The notes: generated from the letters alone by a model not told the origin. DNA of 14,117 nt from an uncultured SAR86 cluster bacterium (GCA_938075575.1 CALJHI010000029.1:1-14117), one strand, 5' to 3'. Counted from the stretch's first letter, positions 5,821 through 13,355 are shown. Translations and numbers: made by a program.

Positions 5821-6246
5821 ATGGATAATATGCGCATGATAGAGTTTTTTTCATTTTTATATGACCAATGGTTCTTGACAGTTCCTTTATTAATTTTTAT
5901 AAGTCTCTTTTTTTCTTCTTTATCTAAAAAAGGTGGAAAAAAAATATCTACTCATGAGCTGGTAAGTATGAATAATTCAGGTTCGGCAAAATTAGTTGAT
6001 ATAAGAAGCTCTAGTGAATTCAATGAAGGGCATATTACTGGATCCATAAATATTCCTTTCCCAGACTTTGAAAGAAGACATCATGAGCTTCCGAACAGAG
6101 ATGACATTTCTATTGTTTTAATATGCGAGATGGGGAGTCAATCTGGTAACGCGGGTGAGATTCTTCAAAAATCTGGATTTAAAGATAATTTGATTTTAAG
6201 TGGCGGAATATCTGAGTGGCGCCATAACAATCTGCCTTTAGTATAA
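5821..6246 (+). CDS. Membrane-anchored rhodanese-like protein (YibN-like)
   Basis: The 141-residue product has one N-terminal membrane helix (about 16-33) followed by a Lys-rich stop and a single rhodanese domain (about 41-141). The visible rhodanese elements are LVDIRSSSEFNEGHITGSINIPF (58-80), the active-site loop with Cys102 (CEMGSQS) and LSGGISEWR (126-134). Rhodaneses move sulfane sulfur via a cysteine persulfide, and with the positive-inside rule this domain should face the cytoplasm. In E. coli the similar yibN lies beside the phosphoglycerate mutase gpmI; here the neighbour is gpmA. No ribosome site precedes the ATG at 5821, so Met4 (5830) or Met6 (5836) could be the true start. It ends 2 bp from the convergent ntrC stop. 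Confidence 0.85.
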   Translation: MDNMRMIEFFSFLYDQWFLTVPLLIFISLFFSSLSKKGGKKISTHELVSMNNSGSAKLVDIRSSSEFNEGHITGSINIPFPDFERRHHELPNRDDISIVLICEMGSQSGNAGEILQKSGFKDNLILSGGISEWRHNNLPLV

Positions 6247-6248
6247 AT

Positions 6249-7631
6249 CTATATACCAAGCTCTTTCATTTTCTTTGCTAACGTATTTCTTCCCCAGCCT
6301 AATAGGGTAGCTGCATCATTCTTTTTACCATTAGCCTTTTCTAAAGCTATTTTAATTATAATTTTTTCAATTTTTGGATTTACAATATCTAACATTTTTT
6401 TATCTTGTTCAGCTGAAATATTTTTGAGCCAAGATGAAAAACCATCCTCCCAGGTTGATCCTGATAAGAGTGTTTCATTTGAACTAATGTCTAATATCTC
6501 ATTAGGCAGGTCGGAAGGTTGAACATTTTGAGTAGGACTCATTAATGTTAACCAATAACAAGCATTCTCAAGTTGTCTAACATTTCCAGGCCACTGATAA
6601 TTGCATAGTGTTTCAATAGATTCTTGTGAAAGAACTCTTAATTCCTCGCCTAGAGAGTCTGCATTCTTTTTTAGAAAGTATTTAGCCAGTATCTCGATAT
6701 CCTCCTTTCTGTCTCTCAGAGGAGGAACATCAATTTTAATAACATTTAGCCTATAAAAAAGATCCTCTCTGAATTTTGCTTGCGCTACAAGGCTAGGAAG
6801 GTTTTGATGAGTGGCAGCTATTATCCTCACATCAACTTTTATAGGCTTGTCACCGCCAACCCTATAAAATTCTTTATTAGATAATACTCTCAGCAGTCTT
6901 GTCTGAGAGTCTAGTGGCATATCTCCAATTTCATCTAAGAACAATGTTCCTCCATTTGCTTGCTCAAATCTACCTAATCTTCTCTCTACAGCTCCTGTGA
7001 AAGCTCCTTTTTCATGGCCAAATAATTCAGATTCAACTAGTTCTTTAGGGATATCAGCCATGTTTAAAGCAATAAATGGCATATCATGTCTTGGGCTATT
7101 TTTGTGAAGAGACTTTGCAATCAGCTCTTTACCAGTTCCTGATTCTCCCTGGACCAGAACAGTTGCATTTGTTTTAGAAAGCTTTCCAATTGCTCTAAAA
7201 ACCATCTGCATGGTTTGAGCTTTACCTATTATGTCAGTTTTAGGAGCTGACTTAAGGCCTCGAGTTGATGGCTTCTTCTCGAGCGCTCTTTTTACTATCT
7301 GAATAGTTTCTTCAAGATCAAAGGGTTTAGGGATGTATTCAAAAGCGCCACTTCCGTAAGAATCAACTGCAGCCTGCATATCAGCAAAAGCTGTCATCAC
7401 AATTACAGGGAGATCAGAGAAGTTATTATTAATATGTTTTAATAAATCATAGCCATGCATTCCAGGCATATGCACATCTGTAATTATCAAATCCGGAGTA
7501 TCTAATCCTAAATTTTCAATAAGATCTGATGCATTTGAAAAAGTTCTTATCTTATAGCCAGCAGAGCTTAAACTTTCCTCTAATACAATCCTTATGGCCT
7601 CATCATCATCTGCTAGCCAAATTTTATGCAC
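6249..7631 (-). CDS. ntrC: Nitrogen regulation response regulator NtrC (sigma54 activator)
   Basis: This cytosolic response regulator is phosphorylated by NtrB and then drives open-complex formation by sigma54-RNA polymerase. The 460 residues show a receiver domain with acidic Asp8-10, phospho-acceptor Asp52, Thr80 and Lys102. The AAA+ domain has Walker A GESGTGKE (162-169), the sigma54 loop GAFTGA (209-214), Walker B LFLDEIGD (230-237), Arg288/Arg294 in FREDLFYR and WPGNVRQLEN (347-356). A Fis-type helix-turn-helix closes the protein (about 428-460). The start is GTG at 7631, inside the last codons of ntrB, with an AAGGA site six bases upstream, so the two are coupled by an 8-bp overlap. The matching sites upstream of glnII support the NtrC name over other activators of this class. 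Confidence 0.95.
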   Translation of the reverse strand: MHKIWLADDDEAIRIVLEESLSSAGYKIRTFSNASDLIENLGLDTPDLIITDVHMPGMHGYDLLKHINNNFSDLPVIVMTAFADMQAAVDSYGSGAFEYIPKPFDLEETIQIVKRALEKKPSTRGLKSAPKTDIIGKAQTMQMVFRAIGKLSKTNATVLVQGESGTGKELIAKSLHKNSPRHDMPFIALNMADIPKELVESELFGHEKGAFTGAVERRLGRFEQANGGTLFLDEIGDMPLDSQTRLLRVLSNKEFYRVGGDKPIKVDVRIIAATHQNLPSLVAQAKFREDLFYRLNVIKIDVPPLRDRKEDIEILAKYFLKKNADSLGEELRVLSQESIETLCNYQWPGNVRQLENACYWLTLMSPTQNVQPSDLPNEILDISSNETLLSGSTWEDGFSSWLKNISAEQDKKMLDIVNPKIEKIIIKIALEKANGKKNDAATLLGWGRNTLAKKMKELGI

Positions 7632-8703
7632 TTTCTGTCCTTATATTTTTTATGCCCAAAGGAATTAATATTGAAAAAATAGTCTCGCCAGGCCTTGAAG
7701 AAAATGATATACCTCCTCCGTGCACTCTAATTATATCTTGAGCGATAGACAGACCCAGGCCAGAACCATCTTCCTTGGATGAAATCATTGGAAAAAATAC
7801 ATGTTCTTGAATTTCATCAGGAATTCCAGGCCCATTATCAATAATATCTATACAGCATACTGTTAAGTGCATTATTCCATTTACTGGTTTGCTGTACTGA
7901 ATCCTAGATCTTATTTTAATTTCGGCATTCTCTTTATTTAGCATAGCCTGCTGAGCATTCTTAACAATATTTAGCACTGCTTGAATAAACAAATCTTCAT
8001 CACCATCCAGCTCTGGAATACTTGGATCATAATCACGACTTAGCTTAAGATTTGATGATAGTTCAGCTTCAGCCAATGAATAAACTTTCTCCAGCGCAGA
8101 ATGAATATTGAATTTTTCTTGATTTGGTTTTTGTGGCGGCGTTAATATTTTTGTAACTATGCCATTTAGCCTTTCAGTTTCATCAATAATTATTTTTAAG
8201 AATTTTCTTGAGTAATCATCATCAAGTTTAGAAGATAGTATCTGAGCACTTCCTTTAATACCTGAAAGAGGATTTTTTACTTCATGCGCCAAAGTTCTAG
8301 CAAGGTTTGCAGCTATTTTTTGAGTTGAAAAAATCTTAGTAGAATCTATTATCTTATTTAGACTATCTACGCACTTAATCTCAATTATTATATTATTATA
8401 TTTTTCACTATAAGAAGCCGTTAGATCCACTATTCTCTTCTCACCATCTTTTGATGCGAGCTCAAGATCTCTTTTTGTAAATGAGCCTGATTTTAAAAGA
8501 GTTGACCTAAGCATATCTATCAATGATTTATTTTTATCTTCAGGATATTGATTTGTTAGAGAGTCTGTATCTTGATTAGAATACCAGCCATTATTTAAAG
8601 CAGACTCATTAATCCAGACGATTTGAAGATTTTGATCAAGGATGATTACTTCAGAAGAAAGTTGATTGAGTATCGATGTATTTAATTCTTCTTTTTTTAT
8701 CAT
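7624..8703 (-). CDS. ntrB: Nitrogen-sensing histidine kinase/phosphatase NtrB
   Basis: NtrB is the soluble sensor kinase that phosphorylates or dephosphorylates NtrC under control of PII. The 359-residue protein has no membrane helix. It has an N-terminal PAS-like domain (about 8-112), the HisKA box ARTLAHEVKNPLSGIKG with His140, and the HATPase domain with N-box Asn245/Asn249, G1 DNGPGIP (289-295) and G2 GSGLGL (313-318). PMISSKEDGSGLGL matches the NtrB subfamily. The ATG at 8703 comes directly after the T-tract of the glnII terminator. The only Shine-Dalgarno-like bases (GAGGAG) lie in that hairpin, 11 nt upstream. No PII gene is in the window. Confidence 0.93.
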   Translation of the reverse strand: MIKKEELNTSILNQLSSEVIILDQNLQIVWINESALNNGWYSNQDTDSLTNQYPEDKNKSLIDMLRSTLLKSGSFTKRDLELASKDGEKRIVDLTASYSEKYNNIIIEIKCVDSLNKIIDSTKIFSTQKIAANLARTLAHEVKNPLSGIKGSAQILSSKLDDDYSRKFLKIIIDETERLNGIVTKILTPPQKPNQEKFNIHSALEKVYSLAEAELSSNLKLSRDYDPSIPELDGDEDLFIQAVLNIVKNAQQAMLNKENAEIKIRSRIQYSKPVNGIMHLTVCCIDIIDNGPGIPDEIQEHVFFPMISSKEDGSGLGLSIAQDIIRVHGGGISFSSRPGETIFSILIPLGIKNIRTESA

Positions 8704-8705
8704 GT

Positions 8706-8732
8706 AAAAAAAGGCTCCTCTATAGAGGAGCC
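8706..8732 (-). terminator. Rho-independent terminator between glnII and ntrB; also holds the ntrB ribosome site
   Basis: The perfect palindrome GGCTCCTC-TATA-GAGGAGCC (8713-8732) begins 10 nt after the glnII stop. In the minus direction seven T's (8712-8706) follow it, a textbook intrinsic terminator. The ntrB ATG comes 2 nt after the T-tract. GAGGAG of the descending arm (8720-8715) is the only candidate Shine-Dalgarno for ntrB and would be paired in the hairpin. Enteric glnA-ntrBC operons also have a partial terminator here. Confidence 0.9.
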
Positions 8733-8742
8733 ATTTAGCTAT

Positions 8743-9723
8743 TTATTTAGTAAGAGTTCCTACAATGTGCTCTAAAATTTTGTAAGGATCAGCATTCGAA
8801 GCAGGTCTTCTGTCTTCCAGGTACCCATTCCAATTATGCTCCACAGTGTAAACAGGTATACGAATACTCGCTCCCCTGTCACTAACTCCGTATGAGAATT
8901 GGTCAATGCTTTGAGTTTCGTGTAGACCAGTCAACCTCATGTCATTGTCTGACCCATATGCATCAATTCCATCTTGGTGCACTTTGCCTAACTTTTCACA
9001 CATTGAAGAAAAAAGTTCTTCTGTGCCATTTGATCTCATTTCTTCATTAGAGAAATTGGTATGCATACCTGAGCCATTCCAATCACCGGTCTTTGGCTTT
9101 GGATGGATATTCACACCAACTCCAAATTCTTCAGCAATCTTGTAAAGCATATATCTTGATACCCATAGATCATCAGCAGCTTTAATGCCTTTACCTAAAC
9201 ATTGGTACTCCCATTGCCCTAAAGCAACTTCTGCATTTGTTCCTGTTAATGTAATGCCAAGATCTAAACATGCCTGAAGATGAGCATCAGAAATTTCTCT
9301 ACCAACTACATTTCCAGCTCCAACTCCACAATAGAAATCTCCCTGTGCTCTTGGCTCTCCATTTTCCCAGCCTAGAGGCTCACCAGTCTCAGGATCTGTT
9401 AAGAAGAACTCTTGCTCAAATCCAAACCACCACTCATCAGAAACAACTGCTTCTGCAGCAGCTCTATAGTTTGATGGGTGAGTGGTATGATCAGCTGATT
9501 GTACTTGGGTCATTACTAGGTCATGACCATTAGGGTTTGAGTAAGTTTGTACAGGTAATAGCAAGCAATCAGAACTTCCACCCTCAGCTTGTTGCGTTGA
9601 AGATCCATCGAAAGACCAGTCTGGAGGTGTATCAGCATCCGTAGCCTTAACTTTGCTCCTCATTGACGATTCAGGCTTATAGCCATCAAGCCAAATATAT
9701 TCATAAGTTTTGTAATTTGTCAT
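8743..9723 (-). CDS. glnII: Glutamine synthetase, type II (GSII, eukaryote-like)
   Basis: The enzyme makes glutamine from glutamate, ammonia and ATP in the cytosol. Its 326 residues are far shorter than type I GlnA (about 470) and match GSII throughout: YIWLDG (9-14), WSFDGSST (36-43), catalytic/metal GFEQEF (101-106), GDFYCGVGAGNVVGRE (128-143), GTNAEVALGQWEYQ (161-174), PKPKTGDWNGSGMHTNFS (208-225), DRGASIRIP (282-290) and EDRRPASNADPY (303-314). GSII has no adenylylation loop, so control should be mainly transcriptional. A sigma54 promoter and two NtrC-like sites lie upstream. AAGGAG is 5 nt before the ATG. It is followed by ntrB-ntrC, the place of glnA in enterics. GSII is known from rhizobia and actinomycetes. 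A second GS elsewhere cannot be excluded. Confidence 0.93.
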   Translation of the reverse strand: MTNYKTYEYIWLDGYKPESSMRSKVKATDADTPPDWSFDGSSTQQAEGGSSDCLLLPVQTYSNPNGHDLVMTQVQSADHTTHPSNYRAAAEAVVSDEWWFGFEQEFFLTDPETGEPLGWENGEPRAQGDFYCGVGAGNVVGREISDAHLQACLDLGITLTGTNAEVALGQWEYQCLGKGIKAADDLWVSRYMLYKIAEEFGVGVNIHPKPKTGDWNGSGMHTNFSNEEMRSNGTEELFSSMCEKLGKVHQDGIDAYGSDNDMRLTGLHETQSIDQFSYGVSDRGASIRIPVYTVEHNWNGYLEDRRPASNADPYKILEHIVGTLTK

Positions 9724-9757
9724 AGTTGCTCCTTAAAATATGTTAGCACCTTTATAT

Positions 9758-9773
9758 ATGCAATAACGATGCC
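9758..9773 (-). promoter_or_regulatory. sigma54 (-24/-12) promoter of glnII
   Basis: The minus strand reads GGCATCGTTATTGCAT. GG (9773-9772) and GC (9761-9760) are separated by exactly the 12-bp offset that sigma54 requires, and TTGCAT matches the -12 consensus fully. Transcription should start near 9748, leaving a leader of about 25 nt with AAGGAG at 9734-9729. Confidence 0.85.
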
Positions 9774-9791
9774 GCACTATTTATACTATAA

Positions 9792-9808
9792 TGCACAAAA
9801 CAAGTGCT
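9792..9808. promoter_or_regulatory. NtrC-like binding site, promoter-proximal
   Basis: TGCAC-N7-GTGCT fits the NtrC consensus TGCAC-N7-GTGCA with one outer mismatch. Its centre (9800) is about 52 bp upstream of the predicted glnII start, close for an enhancer but outside the sigma54 footprint's core. Confidence 0.75.
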
Positions 9809-9813
9809 TATTA

Positions 9814-9830
9814 TGCATTAAAAAAGTGCA
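9814..9830. promoter_or_regulatory. NtrC-like binding site, promoter-distal
   Basis: TGCAT-N7-GTGCA is a second match to the NtrC consensus with one outer mismatch. Its centre lies 22 bp (two helical turns) from the proximal site and about 74 bp upstream of the predicted start. The same-face spacing suits cooperative binding of two NtrC dimers. Confidence 0.75.
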
Positions 9831-9860
9831 TTAGTGTTTTAAAAGCTTAATAAATGTGCG

Positions 9861-10436
9861 TTAATTAAGATCTAAGAATAATTGTATTTGGTTAAATTTA
9901 TGACTAAAGCTTGAGAAAGAGTGATCTCCCCCATATGCAATGCTTATGTAAGAGCCAGAAAAGTAAGAAATTGTTTTTATATAATCTAATATTTCGTCAC
10001 CCGACTCAACAAGAATCAGAATATTTTCAGGATACTTAATTTTTTTATAACTCAAGGACCTTAAAAAATTAATATCATCTTTAGTAATTAAAAATTTATT
10101 TCCTGTATCATAATTCTCGTTTTTACCAAGATAAATATCAAAGCCCTCAAGAGGAGGGATGGCAGGGTTAATTAAAACAGCTTTTGTATTATTTTTTTGT
10201 GCAAAATAAAGTGCATAGTATCCACCCAAAGAGCTACCTACAAAGGCGATATCTCCTTTTGTAGACTTAATAATATCTTCAATTTGAGCATAGCTATCTA
10301 GTATATTATCTTTAATATCTGGAACTATGATTTGGGTTTTTCTTGAATGAGTTTTTATTAACCCATTAAAAGCTTTAGCTTTACTTGACTCTGATGATGA
10401 CTTGAATCCATGAAAATAGATTATAGTTTTAGACAT
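9861..10436 (-). CDS. yqiA: YqiA-type esterase (UPF0227, alpha/beta hydrolase)
   Basis: This 191-residue cytosolic protein belongs to the small YqiA/YcfP esterase family. The N-terminus IIYFHGFKSS (5-14) forms the oxyanion region. The nucleophile elbow GSSLGG carries Ser69. Asp147 (ESGDE) and His172 (GGDHSF) complete a plausible Ser-Asp-His triad. It is the last gene of the ubiC run, overlaps the DUF1249 gene by 8 bp and ends 30 bp before the NtrC sites, with no clear terminator. Its start has AAGG directly before the ATG, so coupling to the upstream gene is likely. In E. coli yqiA is near yqiB with cpdA between them; here cpdA is absent. The physiological substrate is unknown. Confidence 0.85.
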   Translation of the reverse strand: MSKTIIYFHGFKSSSESSKAKAFNGLIKTHSRKTQIIVPDIKDNILDSYAQIEDIIKSTKGDIAFVGSSLGGYYALYFAQKNNTKAVLINPAIPPLEGFDIYLGKNENYDTGNKFLITKDDINFLRSLSYKKIKYPENILILVESGDEILDYIKTISYFSGSYISIAYGGDHSFSSFSHKFNQIQLFLDLN

Positions 10437-10875
10437 CCTTCATTAAATTTTGAAGGTCTTCACAGGAAGCAATACCAGATATAAAAATGCTTTCCAGCCA
10501 TTCGGTTAAAAATCTATTTTGTTGATGCTTTTCATCTGCTGATTGAATTTTAGATTTTTTTAAAAAAGTCGGAATAGCTCTTTCTCCCTGATATGAGACG
10601 GTTTCTGCAAGCCTAGCATCAAGACTAACTCTTATTCTTAAGGAGAAATCATTAATAGAATTTTTCTTATGACTATGCTGCTTGGCCTCTAGAATAATGG
10701 TATGTTTTGTTTTATCTAGCACTAGAAAATTAATTATCTGGCTAGTATCTCCAGGGTTTATAGTCTCAAAACGATATTCTTTTTTATCATAAGGACCAAT
10801 TAGCCTATTTATTCTTAGATAATTTGCCTCACAGATAGATTGATGATGAGCTGTTTTTGGAAGATTTTTTATCAT
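10429..10875 (-). CDS. yqiB: YqiB family protein (DUF1249)
   Basis: This 148-residue soluble protein matches the DUF1249/YqiB family. Visible family features are CEANYLRINRLIG (15-27), YRFETIN (34-40), the KTKHTIILEAKQHSH strand pair (55-69), RVSLDARLAETVSYQG (82-97) and the C-terminal DEKHQQNRFLTEWLESIF (114-131). Function is not established. It starts 3 bp after the GNAT-like gene and overlaps yqiA by 8 bp, so it is translated from the same mRNA. The association with yqiA is shared with enterics, which supports both assignments. Confidence 0.85.
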   Translation of the reverse strand: MIKNLPKTAHHQSICEANYLRINRLIGPYDKKEYRFETINPGDTSQIINFLVLDKTKHTIILEAKQHSHKKNSINDFSLRIRVSLDARLAETVSYQGERAIPTFLKKSKIQSADEKHQQNRFLTEWLESIFISGIASCEDLQNLMKDV

Positions 10876-10878
10876 TTG

Positions 10879-12021
10879 TTAAATTCTATATTCTTTTTTT
10901 ATTGGTGTATATTCTTTGCAAGACTCAAAATAGCCCATGACATGTTTTTTCTCTTCCTTGCAGAATTGATTGATTGCATCTCGAAAATCTTTATGAAGGA
11001 TGTAGTGAAAAGAATTGCTTAGCACAGGCTCAAAACCCCTTCTAATTTTATATTCGCCCTGTATACCTGGATCATAATAATGGATATTATTTTTAATGCA
11101 GTAGTCAATGCCTTGGTAATAACAACATTCAAAATGTAAATTTGGAATATCTTCTTCACAACCCCAATGTCTCCCATAAAGTGTTTTCTCACCTCTAAAG
11201 CAAAGAGAGCCTCCAATAATTTTATCGTCTCTTTTGGCAAAAAAGATCACAGGCTTTAAAAAATCTTTATAACCATGGATAAGCTTAAAAAAGTCCATAT
11301 TAAGATATGGTTGTTGCATTCTTTGATAGTATGTATTCGTATAAAATTTATAGAATTCTTTCCAGTCTTTAAGCTCAAGAGAATCTTCTTCCAGGGTATA
11401 AAAGGTTATCCCTAGTTTTTTAATTCCCTCTCTTTCTTTTTTGATATTTTTTCTTTGCCGAGACGTAAAAATACCTAAAAAGTTTTCAAAATTTGAGAAA
11501 TTTCTGTTATTCCAAACAAATCTATAACCAAACCTTTCAATGAAACCATTTTCTTTTAACACTTGTTTTGATTTATAGTCTGGATATAAGACATGCCATG
11601 ACTCTATATTCATTTCCTTCATTTTTTCTTTAGTTGTTTCTATCAAAGCAAAGAAATTACTATAGTTATTAGATATTAATTTTGGAGTTTCACATGGTGT
11701 AAAGGGAATAGCTGTAAGAAACTTTGGATAATAATTTCTATTAGCCCTATCAAGGGCATAAGACCACTGTTGATCAAATACAAATTCGCCCCGACTGTTG
11801 TTTTTAAGATACAACGGCATAAATTCATTAAGAGTTTCATTATTATAAGAAACTGCATGATGAGGATGCCACCCAGATGAGGAGCTCGCAGAACCACTTT
11901 CCTCCATAGATTTTAAGAATTTATATGACATAAATGGAGAATTATAATTATCAGATATTCTCTCAAACTCATTATTTGATATATCAGAAATGCTTTTTAT
12001 GAAATCGTTTTTTATAAGCAT
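10879..12021 (-). CDS. GNAT/FemAB-like acyltransferase family protein (PF04339-type)
   Basis: The 380-residue protein resembles the 'peptidogalycan biosynthesis/recognition' (DUF482) family of double GNAT-fold proteins. Family-like features are the early SSSSGWHPHHAVSYN (45-59), an internal HVLYPDYKSKQVLKENGF (143-160), the Arg/Lys-rich FTSRQRKNIKKERE helix (187-200), and a C-terminal half with IIGGSLCFRGEKTLYGRHWG (268-287) and HYYDPGIQGEYKIRRGFEP (316-334). No signal peptide or membrane helix is seen. Its ATG follows the ubiA TAA without a gap, so it is co-translated with ubiA. A link to ubiquinone is only contextual; the substrate is unknown. Confidence 0.8.
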   Translation of the reverse strand: MLIKNDFIKSISDISNNEFERISDNYNSPFMSYKFLKSMEESGSASSSSGWHPHHAVSYNNETLNEFMPLYLKNNSRGEFVFDQQWSYALDRANRNYYPKFLTAIPFTPCETPKLISNNYSNFFALIETTKEKMKEMNIESWHVLYPDYKSKQVLKENGFIERFGYRFVWNNRNFSNFENFLGIFTSRQRKNIKKEREGIKKLGITFYTLEEDSLELKDWKEFYKFYTNTYYQRMQQPYLNMDFFKLIHGYKDFLKPVIFFAKRDDKIIGGSLCFRGEKTLYGRHWGCEEDIPNLHFECCYYQGIDYCIKNNIHYYDPGIQGEYKIRRGFEPVLSNSFHYILHKDFRDAINQFCKEEKKHVMGYFESCKEYTPIKKEYRI

Positions 12022-12873
12022 TTAAATTAAAAATATTTCTATAGCAAAACTAATTACCAATAAAATACCCACGTTGTTATTAAACTTAAATGCCTCTAGA
12101 TATCTTCCCTCTTTAACAAGATTGGTCTGAAGATAGAAAAAGATAAGTAATAAACAAAAAATTATTGTAAAAAAATTTGAAAAACTATTTATGTAAGCAA
12201 TTAAAACTATGGCCGCATAAAATATAAAGTGCAATATATTAGAAATAAATATTGTTTTTTCGCCCCATAAAATTGGGGTCGAATTTATACCGATCTTAAT
12301 ATCATCATCAATGTCTTCTAATGCATAGATGCTATCAAAGCTTACAATCCATGCAATGAGACCGATGTACAAAATCATCAAAGATAATGAGAAGCTATCT
12401 GATTGAAGAGAGTAAGATATTATTGATCCAGACCCAAATGTTATGCCCAAAACGACCTGAGGAGCCTTGATAAAACGCTTGGCTAGAGGATAAAACAAAA
12501 TCAGTAGTGAAAAGAATAATGCTAATTTAATAGTAATGGGAGGAGTGAAAAGAAGTAAGCTTATTGAAGCAATAGATAGAATAATAAAAAATACCCATGC
12601 CTCTCTGAGGCTAATTTCACCAGATGCAATAGGCCTATCCTTTGTTCTTTTAACCAGCCTATCAAACTTATAATCACTAATATCGTTAATAACACATCCG
12701 CAAGACCTTACCAAGATTGCTCCAGTTAATACGATAAGATAATTTTCAAAATTAACATAACCTTCGTTGACAGCCCCGAGCATAAGTCCAAGCATGGACG
12801 GCCATAACAAAAGGTATATTCCAATTGGCTTATCGAGCCTAGCTAATCTTATATAACTTAAAAACGTTTTCAT
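12022..12873 (-). CDS. ubiA: 4-hydroxybenzoate polyprenyltransferase UbiA
   Basis: UbiA is a polytopic inner-membrane enzyme that attaches the polyprenyl tail to 4-hydroxybenzoate in ubiquinone synthesis. The 283 residues show the first aspartate motif NDISDYKFD (63-71) within RSCGCVIND...KRTKDRPIASGE, and the second motif YALEDIDDDIKIG (183-195). Both bind Mg-diphosphate. Eight or so hydrophobic segments fill the rest. It overlaps ubiC by 4 bp (ATGA) and directly abuts the GNAT-like gene, matching the enteric ubiC-ubiA order. Length and motifs are normal. Confidence 0.95.
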   Translation of the reverse strand: MKTFLSYIRLARLDKPIGIYLLLWPSMLGLMLGAVNEGYVNFENYLIVLTGAILVRSCGCVINDISDYKFDRLVKRTKDRPIASGEISLREAWVFFIILSIASISLLLFTPPITIKLALFFSLLILFYPLAKRFIKAPQVVLGITFGSGSIISYSLQSDSFSLSLMILYIGLIAWIVSFDSIYALEDIDDDIKIGINSTPILWGEKTIFISNILHFIFYAAIVLIAYINSFSNFFTIIFCLLLIFFYLQTNLVKEGRYLEAFKFNNNVGILLVISFAIEIFLI

Positions 12874-13355
12874 ATTAGAAAAACTTCCATCACTGAAATA
12901 GGTTCAGAGTTAACGGAGTATTTTATTTTTCTGCCCCAATAAATATTCCTTTCTTTACTTAAAAATGATGCACAGACCATTTCTAGTTTTGTGAAAATAC
13001 CAGGAGCAAAAAGAATGTCACCCAGCGGAGCATTTCCTATCTTGCCAAGAGAAGATAGCCCATTATGTATAGCTGAAGTGGGTATTACTGATTTAGCATA
13101 AACAACTGGAGTATTGTCGCCTAATAGGATGACTCTTCTAACTCTAAAGGTTTTAGAATTAGATTTTAGGAATAGTCTTTCCTCTTGTGAAATTTCATCA
13201 AGCTCATCATTTAACAATTTAAGCTCAAATTCTTGACTTAATTTTATCCTATTTGTTATTGGGCCTGATTCTGCTAACCACGACAACACAGTTGCATCAA
13301 CTTTAGACTCAATAGATTCTATGTTAGTCCAAGGAGAAATTTGATTAAGTTCCAT
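12870..13355 (-). CDS. ubiC: Chorismate lyase UbiC
   Basis: UbiC converts chorismate to 4-hydroxybenzoate and pyruvate in the cytosol, supplying UbiA. The 161-residue protein aligns with E. coli UbiC at GPITNRIK (31-38, for SMTKRF), RRVILLGD (73-80), YAKSVIP (86-92), LGKIGNAPLGDILF (103-116) and the C-terminal MEVFL (156-160). Arg73 and Glu157 correspond to active-site Arg76 and Glu155. Lys88 stands where E. coli has Arg91, a conservative change at a ligand-contacting position. It heads the five-gene run ending in yqiA. A TATAAT (13384-13379, minus) lies 24 bp upstream but lacks a good -35. No Shine-Dalgarno sequence is evident. Confidence 0.92.
   Translation of the reverse strand: MELNQISPWTNIESIESKVDATVLSWLAESGPITNRIKLSQEFELKLLNDELDEISQEERLFLKSNSKTFRVRRVILLGDNTPVVYAKSVIPTSAIHNGLSSLGKIGNAPLGDILFAPGIFTKLEMVCASFLSKERNIYWGRKIKYSVNSEPISVMEVFLI

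Noticed and set aside
9831..9860. Terminator after yqiA
   Set aside because: AAGCTTTTAAAA-type bases are present, but no stable stem followed by a T-tract can be drawn.
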